A stretch of 64,000 nucleotides of DNA from Natronobiforma cellulositropha (GTDB lineage: Archaea; Halobacteriota; Halobacteria; Halobacteriales; Natrialbaceae): the NCBI RefSeq assembly GCF_025629245.1, contig NZ_JANZXN010000017.1:1-64000 (forward strand). Reading direction: 5' to 3'. The translations under genes and the position numbers were made by a program. Below, piece by piece: positions 44,654-52,155 of this stretch (its first letter is position 1; every line of letters starts with the position of its first letter). Below the pieces are notes generated by a model. That model made no database searches and was not told the origin of the DNA. It was given only the letters and a program-made list of their open reading frames with translations.

Positions 44654-45778
44654 ATGACTCACGTTCTCGTCACCGGTGGTGCGGGCTTCGTCGGTAGTCA
44701 CGTCGTCGACCACCTGGTCGACGCCGGGTACGACGTCACCGTCGTCGACAACCTCACGGACCAAGTTCACGACGGGAAGCCCGAGTACCTCAACGACGAC
44801 GCGACGTACGTCTGGGGTGACGTTCGAGACCGGGACCTGATGACCGACCTCCTGACCGAGGCGGACGTGTTGAACCACCAGGCCAGCGCGGTCGGCGTCG
44901 GCCAGTCGATGTACGAGATCGAGCGGTACGTCGAAGTGAATACGCTCGCGACCGCCAGACTCCTCGACATCCTCGTCACCGAAGAGATCGACCTCGAGAA
45001 ACTGGTCGTCGCCTCTTCGATGTCGCTCTACGGCGAAGGTGCCTACTACTGTCCGGACTGTGACGCCGCTCGCTACCCGACGCGTCGCCGCGAGCGCGAC
45101 ATGGCCGACGGCGTCTGGGAACACCGCTGTGAGCGCTGTGAGGGCGCCCTCGAGGCACGCCCGACGAGCGAGGAGAAACCCCTGGACAGCACCAGTGTCT
45201 ACGCGATCACGAAACGGGACCAGGAAGACCTCTGTCGCGCGGTCGGTCGAGCCTACGACATCCCGACCGTCGCGCTCCGCTACTTCAATATCTACGGCAG
45301 TCGGCAGTCGCTCGATAACCCCTACACCGGCGTCTGCGCCATCTTCTCGAGTCGGATCAAAAACGGCAATCCACCCCTGTTGTTCGAAGATGGTGCACAG
45401 TCGCGCGACTTCGTACACGTTAGCGACGTCGCCCGTGCGAACGTCGCCGCGGTGGAGGCACCGATCGCCGACGAGGCGATCAACGTCGGCACCGGGAACC
45501 CGCACACCATCCGCGACATCGCGGACGCGTTGATCGACGAGTACGGCGCGAGCGACACCGTCGAACCCGAGGTCGCTGACGACTTTCGGGCGGGTGATAT
45601 CCGTCACTGTTACGCCGACACCAGCCGGGCCGAACGGCTCCTTGAGTTCACCGCCAGCGTCTCACTGCGTGACGGTATCGAGGAACTCGTCGGCTGGGCC
45701 GAAACCCGGGAGGCCGAGGACAACTTCGAAGACGCTCACGACGAACTCAAACAGCGAGGCCTGATCCGCGACTCCTGA
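44654..45778 (+). CDS. NAD-dependent nucleotide-sugar epimerase with an inserted zinc ribbon
   Basis: The 374-residue extended SDR protein has GGAGFVGSH (residues 8-16) and the catalytic YAITK (Y183, K187). Between the SSMSLYG strand and the active site it carries a roughly 45-residue insertion with two cysteine pairs, C133/C136 (CPDC) and C159/C162 (CERC), which should form a zinc ribbon. Reactions of the family include 4-epimerisation and 4,6-dehydration of UDP- or dTDP-sugars. ATG 44654 is the first start giving the Rossmann motif at its normal position; 107 bases separate it from the previous gene. Confidence 0.85.
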   Translation: MTHVLVTGGAGFVGSHVVDHLVDAGYDVTVVDNLTDQVHDGKPEYLNDDATYVWGDVRDRDLMTDLLTEADVLNHQASAVGVGQSMYEIERYVEVNTLATARLLDILVTEEIDLEKLVVASSMSLYGEGAYYCPDCDAARYPTRRRERDMADGVWEHRCERCEGALEARPTSEEKPLDSTSVYAITKRDQEDLCRAVGRAYDIPTVALRYFNIYGSRQSLDNPYTGVCAIFSSRIKNGNPPLLFEDGAQSRDFVHVSDVARANVAAVEAPIADEAINVGTGNPHTIRDIADALIDEYGASDTVEPEVADDFRAGDIRHCYADTSRAERLLEFTASVSLRDGIEELVGWAETREAEDNFEDAHDELKQRGLIRDS

Positions 45779-45821
45779 TCGGGACGAAAACGGCTAACTG
45801 ACTCGAGGCTCCCGTAACCAT

Positions 45822-47117
45822 ATGCACGTCTCTATCGTCGGCAGCGGCTACGTCGGCACGACGGTCGCCGCCTGTCTCGCGGAACTGGGCCACGAGGTCG
45901 TCAACGTCGAGATCGACGACGACATCGTCGAGGCGATCAACGCGGGCGAGACGCCGATCCACGAGCCCGGACTCGCCGACCTGCTCGCCGACCACGCTGG
46001 CTCCCGTCTGCGGGCGACGACCGACTACGACGCCGTCGTCGACACCGACCTCACCGTCCTGTGTCTGCCGACGCCACAGGACGACGACGGCGCGCTCGAC
46101 CTCGAGATCACGCGCGCAGGCGCTCGGTCGCTCGGGGAGGCGCTCGCGGCGACAGACGGAGCGCACCTCGTCGTCGTCAAGAGTACGGTGCTCCCCGGAA
46201 CGACCGAGGGGGTCGTCGGCTCGATCGTCGCCGAGACGTCGGGAAAACGCGTCGGTGAGGACCTCCACCTCGCGATGAACCCCGAGTTCCTCCGGATGAG
46301 TACCGCCGTGACGGACTTCCTCGAGCCCGACAAGGTCGTCCTCGGGACCGAGACCGACCACGCCGGCGCGACCCTCCGCGACCTCTACGCGCCGATCCTC
46401 GAGCGCCCCGAGACCCACCTCGTCGAGACCGGAATCCGTGAGGCAGAACTCATCAAGTACGCGAACAACGCCTTCCTCGCCGCGAAGGTGTCGCTGGCGA
46501 ACGAACTGGGGAACGTCTCGAAGGCCTACGGCGCGGACGCTTACGAGGTGCTCGAGGCGGTTGGGCTCGACGATCGGATCTCGGCGCGCTTTCTCCGCTC
46601 GGGGCTGGGCTGGGGTGGCTCCTGTTTCCCGAAGGACGTCAACGCGCTGCGTGCCGGTGCGCGCGAGCAGGGCTACGACCCCGAACTCCTGGATGCCGTC
46701 GTGGCGGTCAACGATCGCCAGCCGGTCGCGCTGGTCGACCGTCTCGAGGGCCACCTCTCACTCGAGGGGGCGCGCGTCGCCGTCCTCGGCCTGGCGTTCA
46801 AACCCGGCACGGACGACGTGCGAGCGTCGCGTGCGCTCGACGTGATCGAACACCTGCGCGAGCGCGGGGCGAGTGTCGTCGCCTACGACCCGGTTGCGAT
46901 GGAGAACGTCAGGACTCGCTATCCCGCACTCGAGGTCGAGTACGCCGAGTCGGCAGCGGCCGCACTCGAGGGGGCCGACGCCTGCGTCGTCGCGACCGAC
47001 TGGCCGGCGTTCGACGACCTCGCGTTCGACGGCATGGCGCGTCGGATCGTCGTCGACGGTCGTCGGATCGCCGTCGACGAGGACGCACTCGAGGTCTACG
47101 AGGGGCTGACCTGGTGA
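45822..47117 (+). CDS. aglM: UDP-glucose 6-dehydrogenase (AglM-like)
   Basis: It oxidises UDP-glucose to UDP-glucuronate with two NAD, giving uronic acids for the N-linked glycan. The 431-residue protein has VGSGYVGTTVA (residues 6-16), the NPEFLRMSTAVTDF region, K212 and N216 in IKYANNAFLA, and the catalytic C268 in GLGWGGSCFPKD. The C-terminal UDP-binding domain contains LAFKPGTDDVRASRA. It starts 43 bases after the epimerase gene and is followed 62 bases later by aglJ on the same strand. Confidence 0.95.
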   Translation: MHVSIVGSGYVGTTVAACLAELGHEVVNVEIDDDIVEAINAGETPIHEPGLADLLADHAGSRLRATTDYDAVVDTDLTVLCLPTPQDDDGALDLEITRAGARSLGEALAATDGAHLVVVKSTVLPGTTEGVVGSIVAETSGKRVGEDLHLAMNPEFLRMSTAVTDFLEPDKVVLGTETDHAGATLRDLYAPILERPETHLVETGIREAELIKYANNAFLAAKVSLANELGNVSKAYGADAYEVLEAVGLDDRISARFLRSGLGWGGSCFPKDVNALRAGAREQGYDPELLDAVVAVNDRQPVALVDRLEGHLSLEGARVAVLGLAFKPGTDDVRASRALDVIEHLRERGASVVAYDPVAMENVRTRYPALEVEYAESAAAALEGADACVVATDWPAFDDLAFDGMARRIVVDGRRIAVDEDALEVYEGLTW

Positions 47118-47179
47118 GCCCATGAACGGCGACGCAGTCGACCAGTAACCTTTTGCGCTTCGAGGGGAACTCCCTGACG

Positions 47180-48178
47180 ATGAACGACGACGCGGTGGGG
47201 TCGGCTTCGTTCTTGCGGACCGATGGGGCGAGTGCCGTCGACGACGCCGAAATTTCTGCAACCGCTGTCTGCGTCCTGATTCCGACGCTCAACGAGGCGG
47301 CGACGATCGGCGCGGTGATCGACGGCTTCACCGCCGAAGGCTACCCGAACGTCTTCGTCGTCGACGGCGACTCCGACGACGAGACGCGCGAAATCGCCCG
47401 CGAACGCGGCGCGCGCGTCATGACCCAGTCGGGCAGCGGCAAGGGCCAGGCCGTCCGCGAGGCGCTCGAGTACGTCGACGTGCCCTACGTGTTGATGGTC
47501 GACGGCGACGGCACCTACGATCCGGCGGACGCGGCGGCGATGCTCGAGCCACTCGCAGACGGGTACGAACACGTGATCGGCAACCGCTTTGCGAACATGG
47601 AGACCGACGCGATGCGACGGCTCAACGGCGTCGGCAACCGGCTGATCAACGGGGCCTTTCGCTTCATCCACGGCAGCGATTACGACGACATCCTCTCGGG
47701 CTACCGGGCGTTTACGACCGACTCGTTCCGCAAACTCTCGCTCTCGGCGGAGGGCTTTACGATCGAGACGGAACTCGCCGTCGAGTGTGTCAAACACGAC
47801 ATCGATACGACGGTCGTCCCGATCAGCTACCGCTCGCGGCCGGACGACTCGGAGACGAACCTCCACCCCGTCTGGGACGGCGGGACGATCATCTTGACAC
47901 TCTACTCGCTGGCGAAGACGCACAATCCGCTGTTTTACTTCGGCAGCCTCGGCGTCACGGCCATCGTCTCGGGGGCGCTCGTCGCCCTCTACGTCCTCTC
48001 ACAGTGGGTCTGGTACGGACGCGGCCACGAGATTCTCGCGCTCGTCGCCGCTGCGGGCATCCTCCTCGGCGTCCAACTGCTGATGTTCGGCGTCCTCTCC
48101 GATATGATCGTCTCGCTCCACCGCGAACAGCGCCGCCGCCTCGAGCGAATCGCTCGCGAGGACGAGCGACGGCGCTAA
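47180..48178 (+). CDS. aglJ: dolichyl-phosphate hexosyltransferase (AglJ-like)
   Basis: This family adds the first hexose of the N-glycan to dolichyl phosphate on the cytoplasmic face. The 332-residue GT2 protein begins its fold at CVLIPTLNEAATIG (residues 31-44). It has the metal site DGDGTYD (residues 108-114), the DDILSGYRAFT segment typical of dolichyl-phosphate mannose synthase relatives, and two C-terminal membrane helices (about residues 255-310). ATG 47180 gives a short acidic N-terminus. The gene ends the sugar-nucleotide block; the pairing with AglB, AglF and AglM mirrors known haloarchaeal agl clusters. Confidence 0.92.
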   Translation: MNDDAVGSASFLRTDGASAVDDAEISATAVCVLIPTLNEAATIGAVIDGFTAEGYPNVFVVDGDSDDETREIARERGARVMTQSGSGKGQAVREALEYVDVPYVLMVDGDGTYDPADAAAMLEPLADGYEHVIGNRFANMETDAMRRLNGVGNRLINGAFRFIHGSDYDDILSGYRAFTTDSFRKLSLSAEGFTIETELAVECVKHDIDTTVVPISYRSRPDDSETNLHPVWDGGTIILTLYSLAKTHNPLFYFGSLGVTAIVSGALVALYVLSQWVWYGRGHEILALVAAAGILLGVQLLMFGVLSDMIVSLHREQRRRLERIAREDERRR

Positions 48179-48210
48179 CCGTGGGTCTTCGGTGGCCGTC
48201 TGCACGTCGC

Positions 48211-48540
48211 TCAGAACGGCAGGAGTGAGCGGACCTGTCCGATGACGCCGCGGCCGTGTCGTTTCCGGTACTCCTCGAACGCCGGGTGGAGCGCGTTCAG
48301 CAGATCGATCTCGCTCGAGAACTCCGCCTGGTCGACCTGCTCGAGAATCTCGCCCACTTCGACGGTATTTCCGTGTACGTCGTAGGCGACCGCCGTCTCG
48401 CCGAGGGCGGCCGCGACGTCCGCTCTGGTCGCGGGAAACGAGAGGTCCGCTGTCTCGAGGTGTGGCTCTAACGCCGCGATACCGAACTCGATACCGCCTG
48501 CGTCGTCGTCTCCGCCGTTCGTCGGTGGTCGGACGCCCAT
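48211..48540 (-). CDS. small haloarchaeal protein (DUF5789/DUF2795-like)
   Basis: The 109-residue acidic protein starts with a flexible stretch and contains GIEFGIAALEPHLE, followed by a helix-rich body and a C-terminal FEEYRKRHGRGVIGQVRSLLPF. The pattern of a GIEFG strand followed by a small helical domain resembles haloarchaeal DUF5789 proteins, but I am not certain of the assignment. No catalytic residues stand out. It is convergent with aglJ, 32 bases away. Confidence 0.65.
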   Translation of the reverse strand: MGVRPPTNGGDDDAGGIEFGIAALEPHLETADLSFPATRADVAAALGETAVAYDVHGNTVEVGEILEQVDQAEFSSEIDLLNALHPAFEEYRKRHGRGVIGQVRSLLPF

Positions 48541-48664
48541 GCGGGGAGCCTACGAAGTCGGCCATAAAAACGCCTGTGGAGTCGTCCGGCGGTGGGTTCA
48601 CGCCGCAGGGGGCGTCCTCCCGGGTCCCGACAGTCCTATACCGCCTCCGACGGAGGTGTCTACC

Positions 48665-48874
48665 ATGACCGAGTACACCACGGTCTCGATTCCGAAGGAC
48701 CTCGCCGCCCGCGTCGAGGAGACGATCGAAGGAACGAGCTTTCAGAGCACGAGCGACCTCGTGCGCTTCCTCCTGCGCAGTATCGTTATTCAACACCAGC
48801 GAAGCGGCCAGCTCACCGAAGCGGAGTTCGAAGAGATCACCGAGCAGCTGAAGGGACTGGGCTATCTCGACTGA
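48665..48874 (+). CDS. ribbon-helix-helix (CopG-like) regulator
   Basis: The 69-residue protein has the RHH pattern: a short strand YTTVSIPKDLAARVEETIE, then a helix-turn-helix FQSTSDLVRFLLRSIVIQ. It would bind DNA as a dimer through the N-terminal strands. The acidic C-terminal tail may contact a partner. No toxin gene is adjacent, so an ordinary transcription factor role is more likely than antitoxin. ATG 48665 is preceded by a purine-poor region; the longer open frame upstream has no conserved features. Confidence 0.8.
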   Translation: MTEYTTVSIPKDLAARVEETIEGTSFQSTSDLVRFLLRSIVIQHQRSGQLTEAEFEEITEQLKGLGYLD

Positions 48875-48932
48875 GCGGCCAGACGCGAGTCGGAGCGCTC
48901 GCTCACGAGAACCGTTCTGCTGACCTGCCCGC

Positions 48933-49367
48933 TCACGAGAACCGTTCTTCTGGCGGCTCTGCGTCGAGCAACTCGAGCGGCTGGCGTCGCCCGCGCCGGT
49001 CGAACGCGCGAATCGACGTCGGGTCGGCCGACCACGGCGGAACCGCGACGAAGATCACCTGCGCTAAGTGGTCGCGTTTCGAGACCGAGAGCTCGCCCAT
49101 CGGGTGGGAGACGAACCGCCCCTGGGTCTGTCTGGCGGGCGTCGAGAGGTCGACGCCGAAGACGGCGTTGACGGGATTTCCGGGGTCGGGGAGGAAGAAG
49201 TCGGTGAACACCGGTGTCTCGGCGGGCAGCGCCCCGACGGATTCGCCGGTGAGTTCGCCCGCTCGTGTCACCGAGAGCCCCGTCGTCATCGACTCCGGAT
49301 CGGCGTCGCTCGCGAGGTCGAGCAAGACGTCGATCAGGCCGCGCGTCGCGTACACCACACACTCCAT
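48933..49367 (-). CDS. hypothetical haloarchaeal protein, possibly JAB/MPN-like
   Basis: The 144-residue protein contains VFTDFFLPDPGNPVNAVFG, a segment ending in RFVSHPMGEL, and a strand VIFVAVPPW. The strand pattern and the SHP segment recall degenerate JAB/MPN metalloprotease relatives found in haloarchaea, but the HxH-plus-Asp metal site is not complete, so I do not assign activity. It is convergent with the RHH gene. Base composition is normal for the window. Confidence 0.55.
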   Translation of the reverse strand: MECVVYATRGLIDVLLDLASDADPESMTTGLSVTRAGELTGESVGALPAETPVFTDFFLPDPGNPVNAVFGVDLSTPARQTQGRFVSHPMGELSVSKRDHLAQVIFVAVPPWSADPTSIRAFDRRGRRQPLELLDAEPPEERFS

Positions 49368-49451
49368 AGACGCTCGGTACAGTTAGTCCTATCCCGCCCG
49401 CGGCTCGCGTTTCGCCCTCGAGACCGATCGCGCTGATTGCCCCACACCGCC

Positions 49452-50159
49452 TCAGAACGGGAGCATCGACACCGCGTTCTTCGCGTACAGCCGTGGCAGC
49501 CGCCGCCGCGATCCCGAGAGCGCTTCTCTGAGCGCTACCCTCGCCCCGCGGGTCACGGCCGGGCCGTGGCCGACCAGGACCCGCTCGAGCGGGCGGCCGG
49601 GTTCGGCGACGAAGGGCTCGAGTGCGTCTCGCGGTGGGAACGCCCGCCGCATCGGGTGGACGCCGAGGCGTTCGTTCCCGGTGCGGAAGTAGGCGGCCGT
49701 CCCGACGGATTCGGGGACCAGCAGCGTCCGGTGGGCGGGATCGTAGAGCGCGACCTCCTGCCAGAACCGACTGTCGCGGACGATGTGCGCCTCGATGCCC
49801 GTCTCCCCGAGTTCGCTCTCGAAGCGGCCGATCGGCGTCTCGGCGGGCAGGTCCTCGGCGACGCCGTCGAAGAACTCCGGCAGGTAGACCGGGCAGTCGT
49901 GGCGCTTCGCGAGCGCCGCGGCGTCGCGTTTGTGTCGGTCGAGACAGACCACGACGCCCGCGACCGGTCCCAACTCGGCGAGGTGGTCGTCGAGACCCGC
50001 CGCGTCGACGGGGTCGACCACCCACACCTCGCCGTTGGCTGCCAGTGCGTGACTCGCCCGTTGCATCGTCTCGTCGGGGTGGGCGATCCAGCTGAACCCA
50101 CCGTCGAACACCTCGATCTCCCGGAGTGACCCCTCCTGGTCGTCGACACGGAGTGCCAT
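49452..50159 (-). CDS. metallo-beta-lactamase-like fold protein with degenerate metal motif
   Basis: The 235-residue protein alternates strands and helices as in the MBL fold: VFDGGFSWIAHPDETMQ, VWVVDPVDAAGLDDHL, GVVVCLDRHKRDAAALA and a late RVLVGHGPAV. The usual HxHxDH motif is replaced by LDRHKRDA, so at most a partial metal site remains, although the distal GHG histidine is kept. It may bind ligand or have lost hydrolase activity. ATG 50159 fits the first strand. The divergent neighbour is a VOC protein. Confidence 0.65.
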   Translation of the reverse strand: MALRVDDQEGSLREIEVFDGGFSWIAHPDETMQRASHALAANGEVWVVDPVDAAGLDDHLAELGPVAGVVVCLDRHKRDAAALAKRHDCPVYLPEFFDGVAEDLPAETPIGRFESELGETGIEAHIVRDSRFWQEVALYDPAHRTLLVPESVGTAAYFRTGNERLGVHPMRRAFPPRDALEPFVAEPGRPLERVLVGHGPAVTRGARVALREALSGSRRRLPRLYAKNAVSMLPF

Positions 50160-50252
50160 ACCCGTACACTCGAGCGTCGCCCGTATAAGCGGCGTCCCAA
50201 ACCGGGCCGACGGCTCCCGACCGTTTGTATCGCTCGAGCGCGTAGACGCCCT

Positions 50253-50951
50253 ATGCTCACGCGACTCGCCTGGCTCGCACTCGAGGTGAAGTACCTCGAC
50301 CCGGCCCGGTCGTTCTACGCCGGGACGCTCGCGCTCCCCGTGCTCGAGGAGCACGCCCACGAGGCGACTTTCGCCGCGGGGGAGACGGCCCTCGTGCTCA
50401 GACGGCCGACGGCCGTCCCACGCGGCGGTCTCCACACGCACTTCGCGTGTTCGATTCCCGCCGCCGAGTACGACGCGTGGTGGGACCGGCTCTCCGCCGA
50501 GGGCTACGAACTCGAGGAGGTGCGCTTCGGGGAAACCCGCTCGCTCTACTGTTACGACCCCGACGGCAACTGCGTCGAACTCGGCGAGTCCACCGTCGAC
50601 GGCCCGGGTATCGACGGCGTCTTCGAGGTCGCTCTCGAGGTCGAATCGCTCGAGCGGGCTGAAGCGTACTACCGCGCCCTCGGCTTCGAGCCGGTCGACC
50701 GCGGTGAAACACGCCGTCGGGTCCGCCTCGGGGGACCGGTGGCGCTCGAACTCTGGGAGCCACAGCTGGGCATCGCCGACGCACGCGGCGGCGTCCACGT
50801 CGACCTCGGCTTCGAGACCGACGACCTCGAGCGGGTCGAGGCGGCGCTCGAGGGACGGAGCCGTTCGCTCGAGCGCCGGCAGGGTGAGTTGATCGCGCGC
50901 GACGGTGACGGCCACCACCTGACGGTTCGACTGGGGGACTCGAGTGAGTGA
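50253..50951 (+). CDS. two-domain VOC (glyoxalase/dioxygenase fold) protein
   Basis: The 232-residue protein has two vicinal-oxygen-chelate modules, the first starting LAWLALEVKYLDPARSFY and ending YDPDGNCVELGE, the second starting VFEVALEVESLERAEAYY and ending DGDGHHLTV. Metal ligands would include His, Glu and Gln or His near the module ends (E in CVELGE, H in GHHL). Members include glyoxalase I, dioxygenases and resistance proteins; the substrate is not predictable. It is divergent from the MBL-like gene and convergent with the DUF5779 gene. Confidence 0.82.
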   Translation: MLTRLAWLALEVKYLDPARSFYAGTLALPVLEEHAHEATFAAGETALVLRRPTAVPRGGLHTHFACSIPAAEYDAWWDRLSAEGYELEEVRFGETRSLYCYDPDGNCVELGESTVDGPGIDGVFEVALEVESLERAEAYYRALGFEPVDRGETRRRVRLGGPVALELWEPQLGIADARGGVHVDLGFETDDLERVEAALEGRSRSLERRQGELIARDGDGHHLTVRLGDSSE

Positions 50952-50981
50952 GTCGTTCTCGCGCGGTGGCGCGGAGACGTG

Positions 50982-51278
50982 TCAGAGTCGGCTGGTGTCG
51001 ACGTCGACCTCCGGCGGGGAGACGACCAGGAAGCCCCGGAAGTGGACGAGGTTGCCGCCCGCGTCTTTGATCTCGCGGGCGAAGCCTGCGGCGCGCTGGT
51101 TGACGTCTCCCTCGACACAGAGGACGAGGACGTCCCCCGCTTCGACCGATTCGATCCACTCTTCGGGCGGCGTCGTCCCGTCGAGAATCCCGAGGACGAT
51201 GCCGCCGTCGAACTCCGTTTCGTCGTCACCGGCGATGTGTTCCTCGACCGCTCTGAGGTCGAGTCCGAAGTCGCTCAT
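50982..51278 (-). CDS. DUF5779 family protein
   Basis: The 98-residue acidic protein has the pattern GIVLGILDGTTPPEEWIESV, then VLVLCVEGDVNQRAAGFAREI and a closing GGNLVHFRGFLVVSP. These match the small haloarchaeal DUF5779 family as I remember it. It looks like a compact alpha/beta domain without membrane segments. The function is unknown. It is 31 bases from the convergent VOC gene stop, and the 111-base gap to the ferritin-like gene is empty. Confidence 0.8.
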   Translation of the reverse strand: MSDFGLDLRAVEEHIAGDDETEFDGGIVLGILDGTTPPEEWIESVEAGDVLVLCVEGDVNQRAAGFAREIKDAGGNLVHFRGFLVVSPPEVDVDTSRL

Positions 51279-51389
51279 ACGCCGTCGCTCGAAGCGAGAC
51301 GAGAAAAACGTTCGCCTCGAGTGATCAGATCTGACGTTCCGCCAGCCAGCGCTCCGTCCGTCGCCGAAACGACACGTCGTGTGCGGCCG

Positions 51390-51845
51390 TCACTCGGCGG
51401 GGAAGTCCTTTCGGAACCCGCGGAACTCGGTCCGGTGGGCCTCCTCGTCGGTGAGGGCGGTGACGGCTACGTCTTCGGTCACCGGGTCGTTCGCCTCGTC
51501 TGCGGCCTCGATCAGCGCGTGGTAGGTCTCGATGGCCTCCGCTTCGGCCTCGAGTACGCCGTCGATCACCGAGCGGACGTCGGTGGTGTCCTCGGGTGGC
51601 TGGAGGCTCGCCTGGCGCGCGTCGAACGCCTCCGACCCCGGAATCGGCTGCTCGAGCTGTTTGAGTCGCTGGCCCAGAATCCGGGCGTGTTCGAGTTCCT
51701 CGTCGACGTCGGCGGCGAGGCTCTCTTTGACCTCTTCGGCGTGGACGCCGTCGAGGGTGATCGCGTTCGAGAGGTAGTTCATCACCGTCTCGAGTTCGTC
51801 GAGGTACGCCCGCGTCAGGAGTTCGGTTACGTCGTCACTGGTCAT
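51390..51845 (-). CDS. ferritin-like / rubrerythrin-type four-helix protein
   Basis: The 151-residue protein is a four-helix bundle with carboxylate and His ligands at the spacing of ferritin-like diiron proteins: E19 in YLDELETVMNYL, EELEHARILG, AEAIETYHALI and DEEAHRTEF. It probably stores or oxidises iron, or protects against peroxide. The C-terminal rubredoxin domain of rubrerythrin is absent. ATG 51845 starts the first helix. It is divergent from leuA across a 310-base control region. Confidence 0.85.
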   Translation of the reverse strand: MTSDDVTELLTRAYLDELETVMNYLSNAITLDGVHAEEVKESLAADVDEELEHARILGQRLKQLEQPIPGSEAFDARQASLQPPEDTTDVRSVIDGVLEAEAEAIETYHALIEAADEANDPVTEDVAVTALTDEEAHRTEFRGFRKDFPAE

Positions 51846-51939
51846 ACGCTAGCGCCTCCCACGAGCAGCGCTATAGTACTCACACCCGGCGCGGCGTGAC
51901 GAACGTCCACCTGGGCGGCGCGCGCGAGGTCTCGAGCGT

Positions 51940-51966
51940 GAAAATCGCAACATTTTCGGCGAAAAT
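51940..51966. promoter_or_regulatory. three alternating GAAAAT/ATTTTC half-sites
   Basis: GAAAAT at 51940-51945, ATTTTC at 51952-51957 and GAAAAT at 51961-51966 give two overlapping inverted repeats with six- and three-base spacers. They lie in the 310-base gap between the ferritin-like gene and leuA, about 95 bases from the ferritin ATG and 190 from leuA. A regulator of either gene could bind here. Elsewhere in the gap are a TAGGC direct repeat (52033 and 52042) and the leuA TATA box. Confidence 0.45.
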
Positions 51967-52120
51967 ATCCCGGACTGCGGCCGGTGAGCCACGCTCGAGG
52001 GGACGACCACGGCGAGTGAACTAAGGACCTTCTAGGCAATTTAGGCCGTTTACGTCGGCCGATTCGGCCGCTCGTCGGCGGGTTCGGTCTCGAGCCGTCG
52101 GGGGGTCTCACAGCGCCAGT

Positions 52121-52129
52121 TTTATATAT
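52121..52129 (+). promoter_or_regulatory. leuA TATA box
   Basis: TTTATATAT at 52121-52129 is the strongest TATA element in this gap. It lies about 27-33 bases before ATG 52156, so transcription should begin within a few bases of that codon. This supports 52156 as the true leuA start rather than the ATG at 52346. Confidence 0.65.
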
Positions 52130-52155
52130 GCTGTCTCTCCTCGGTTATCAGTACA

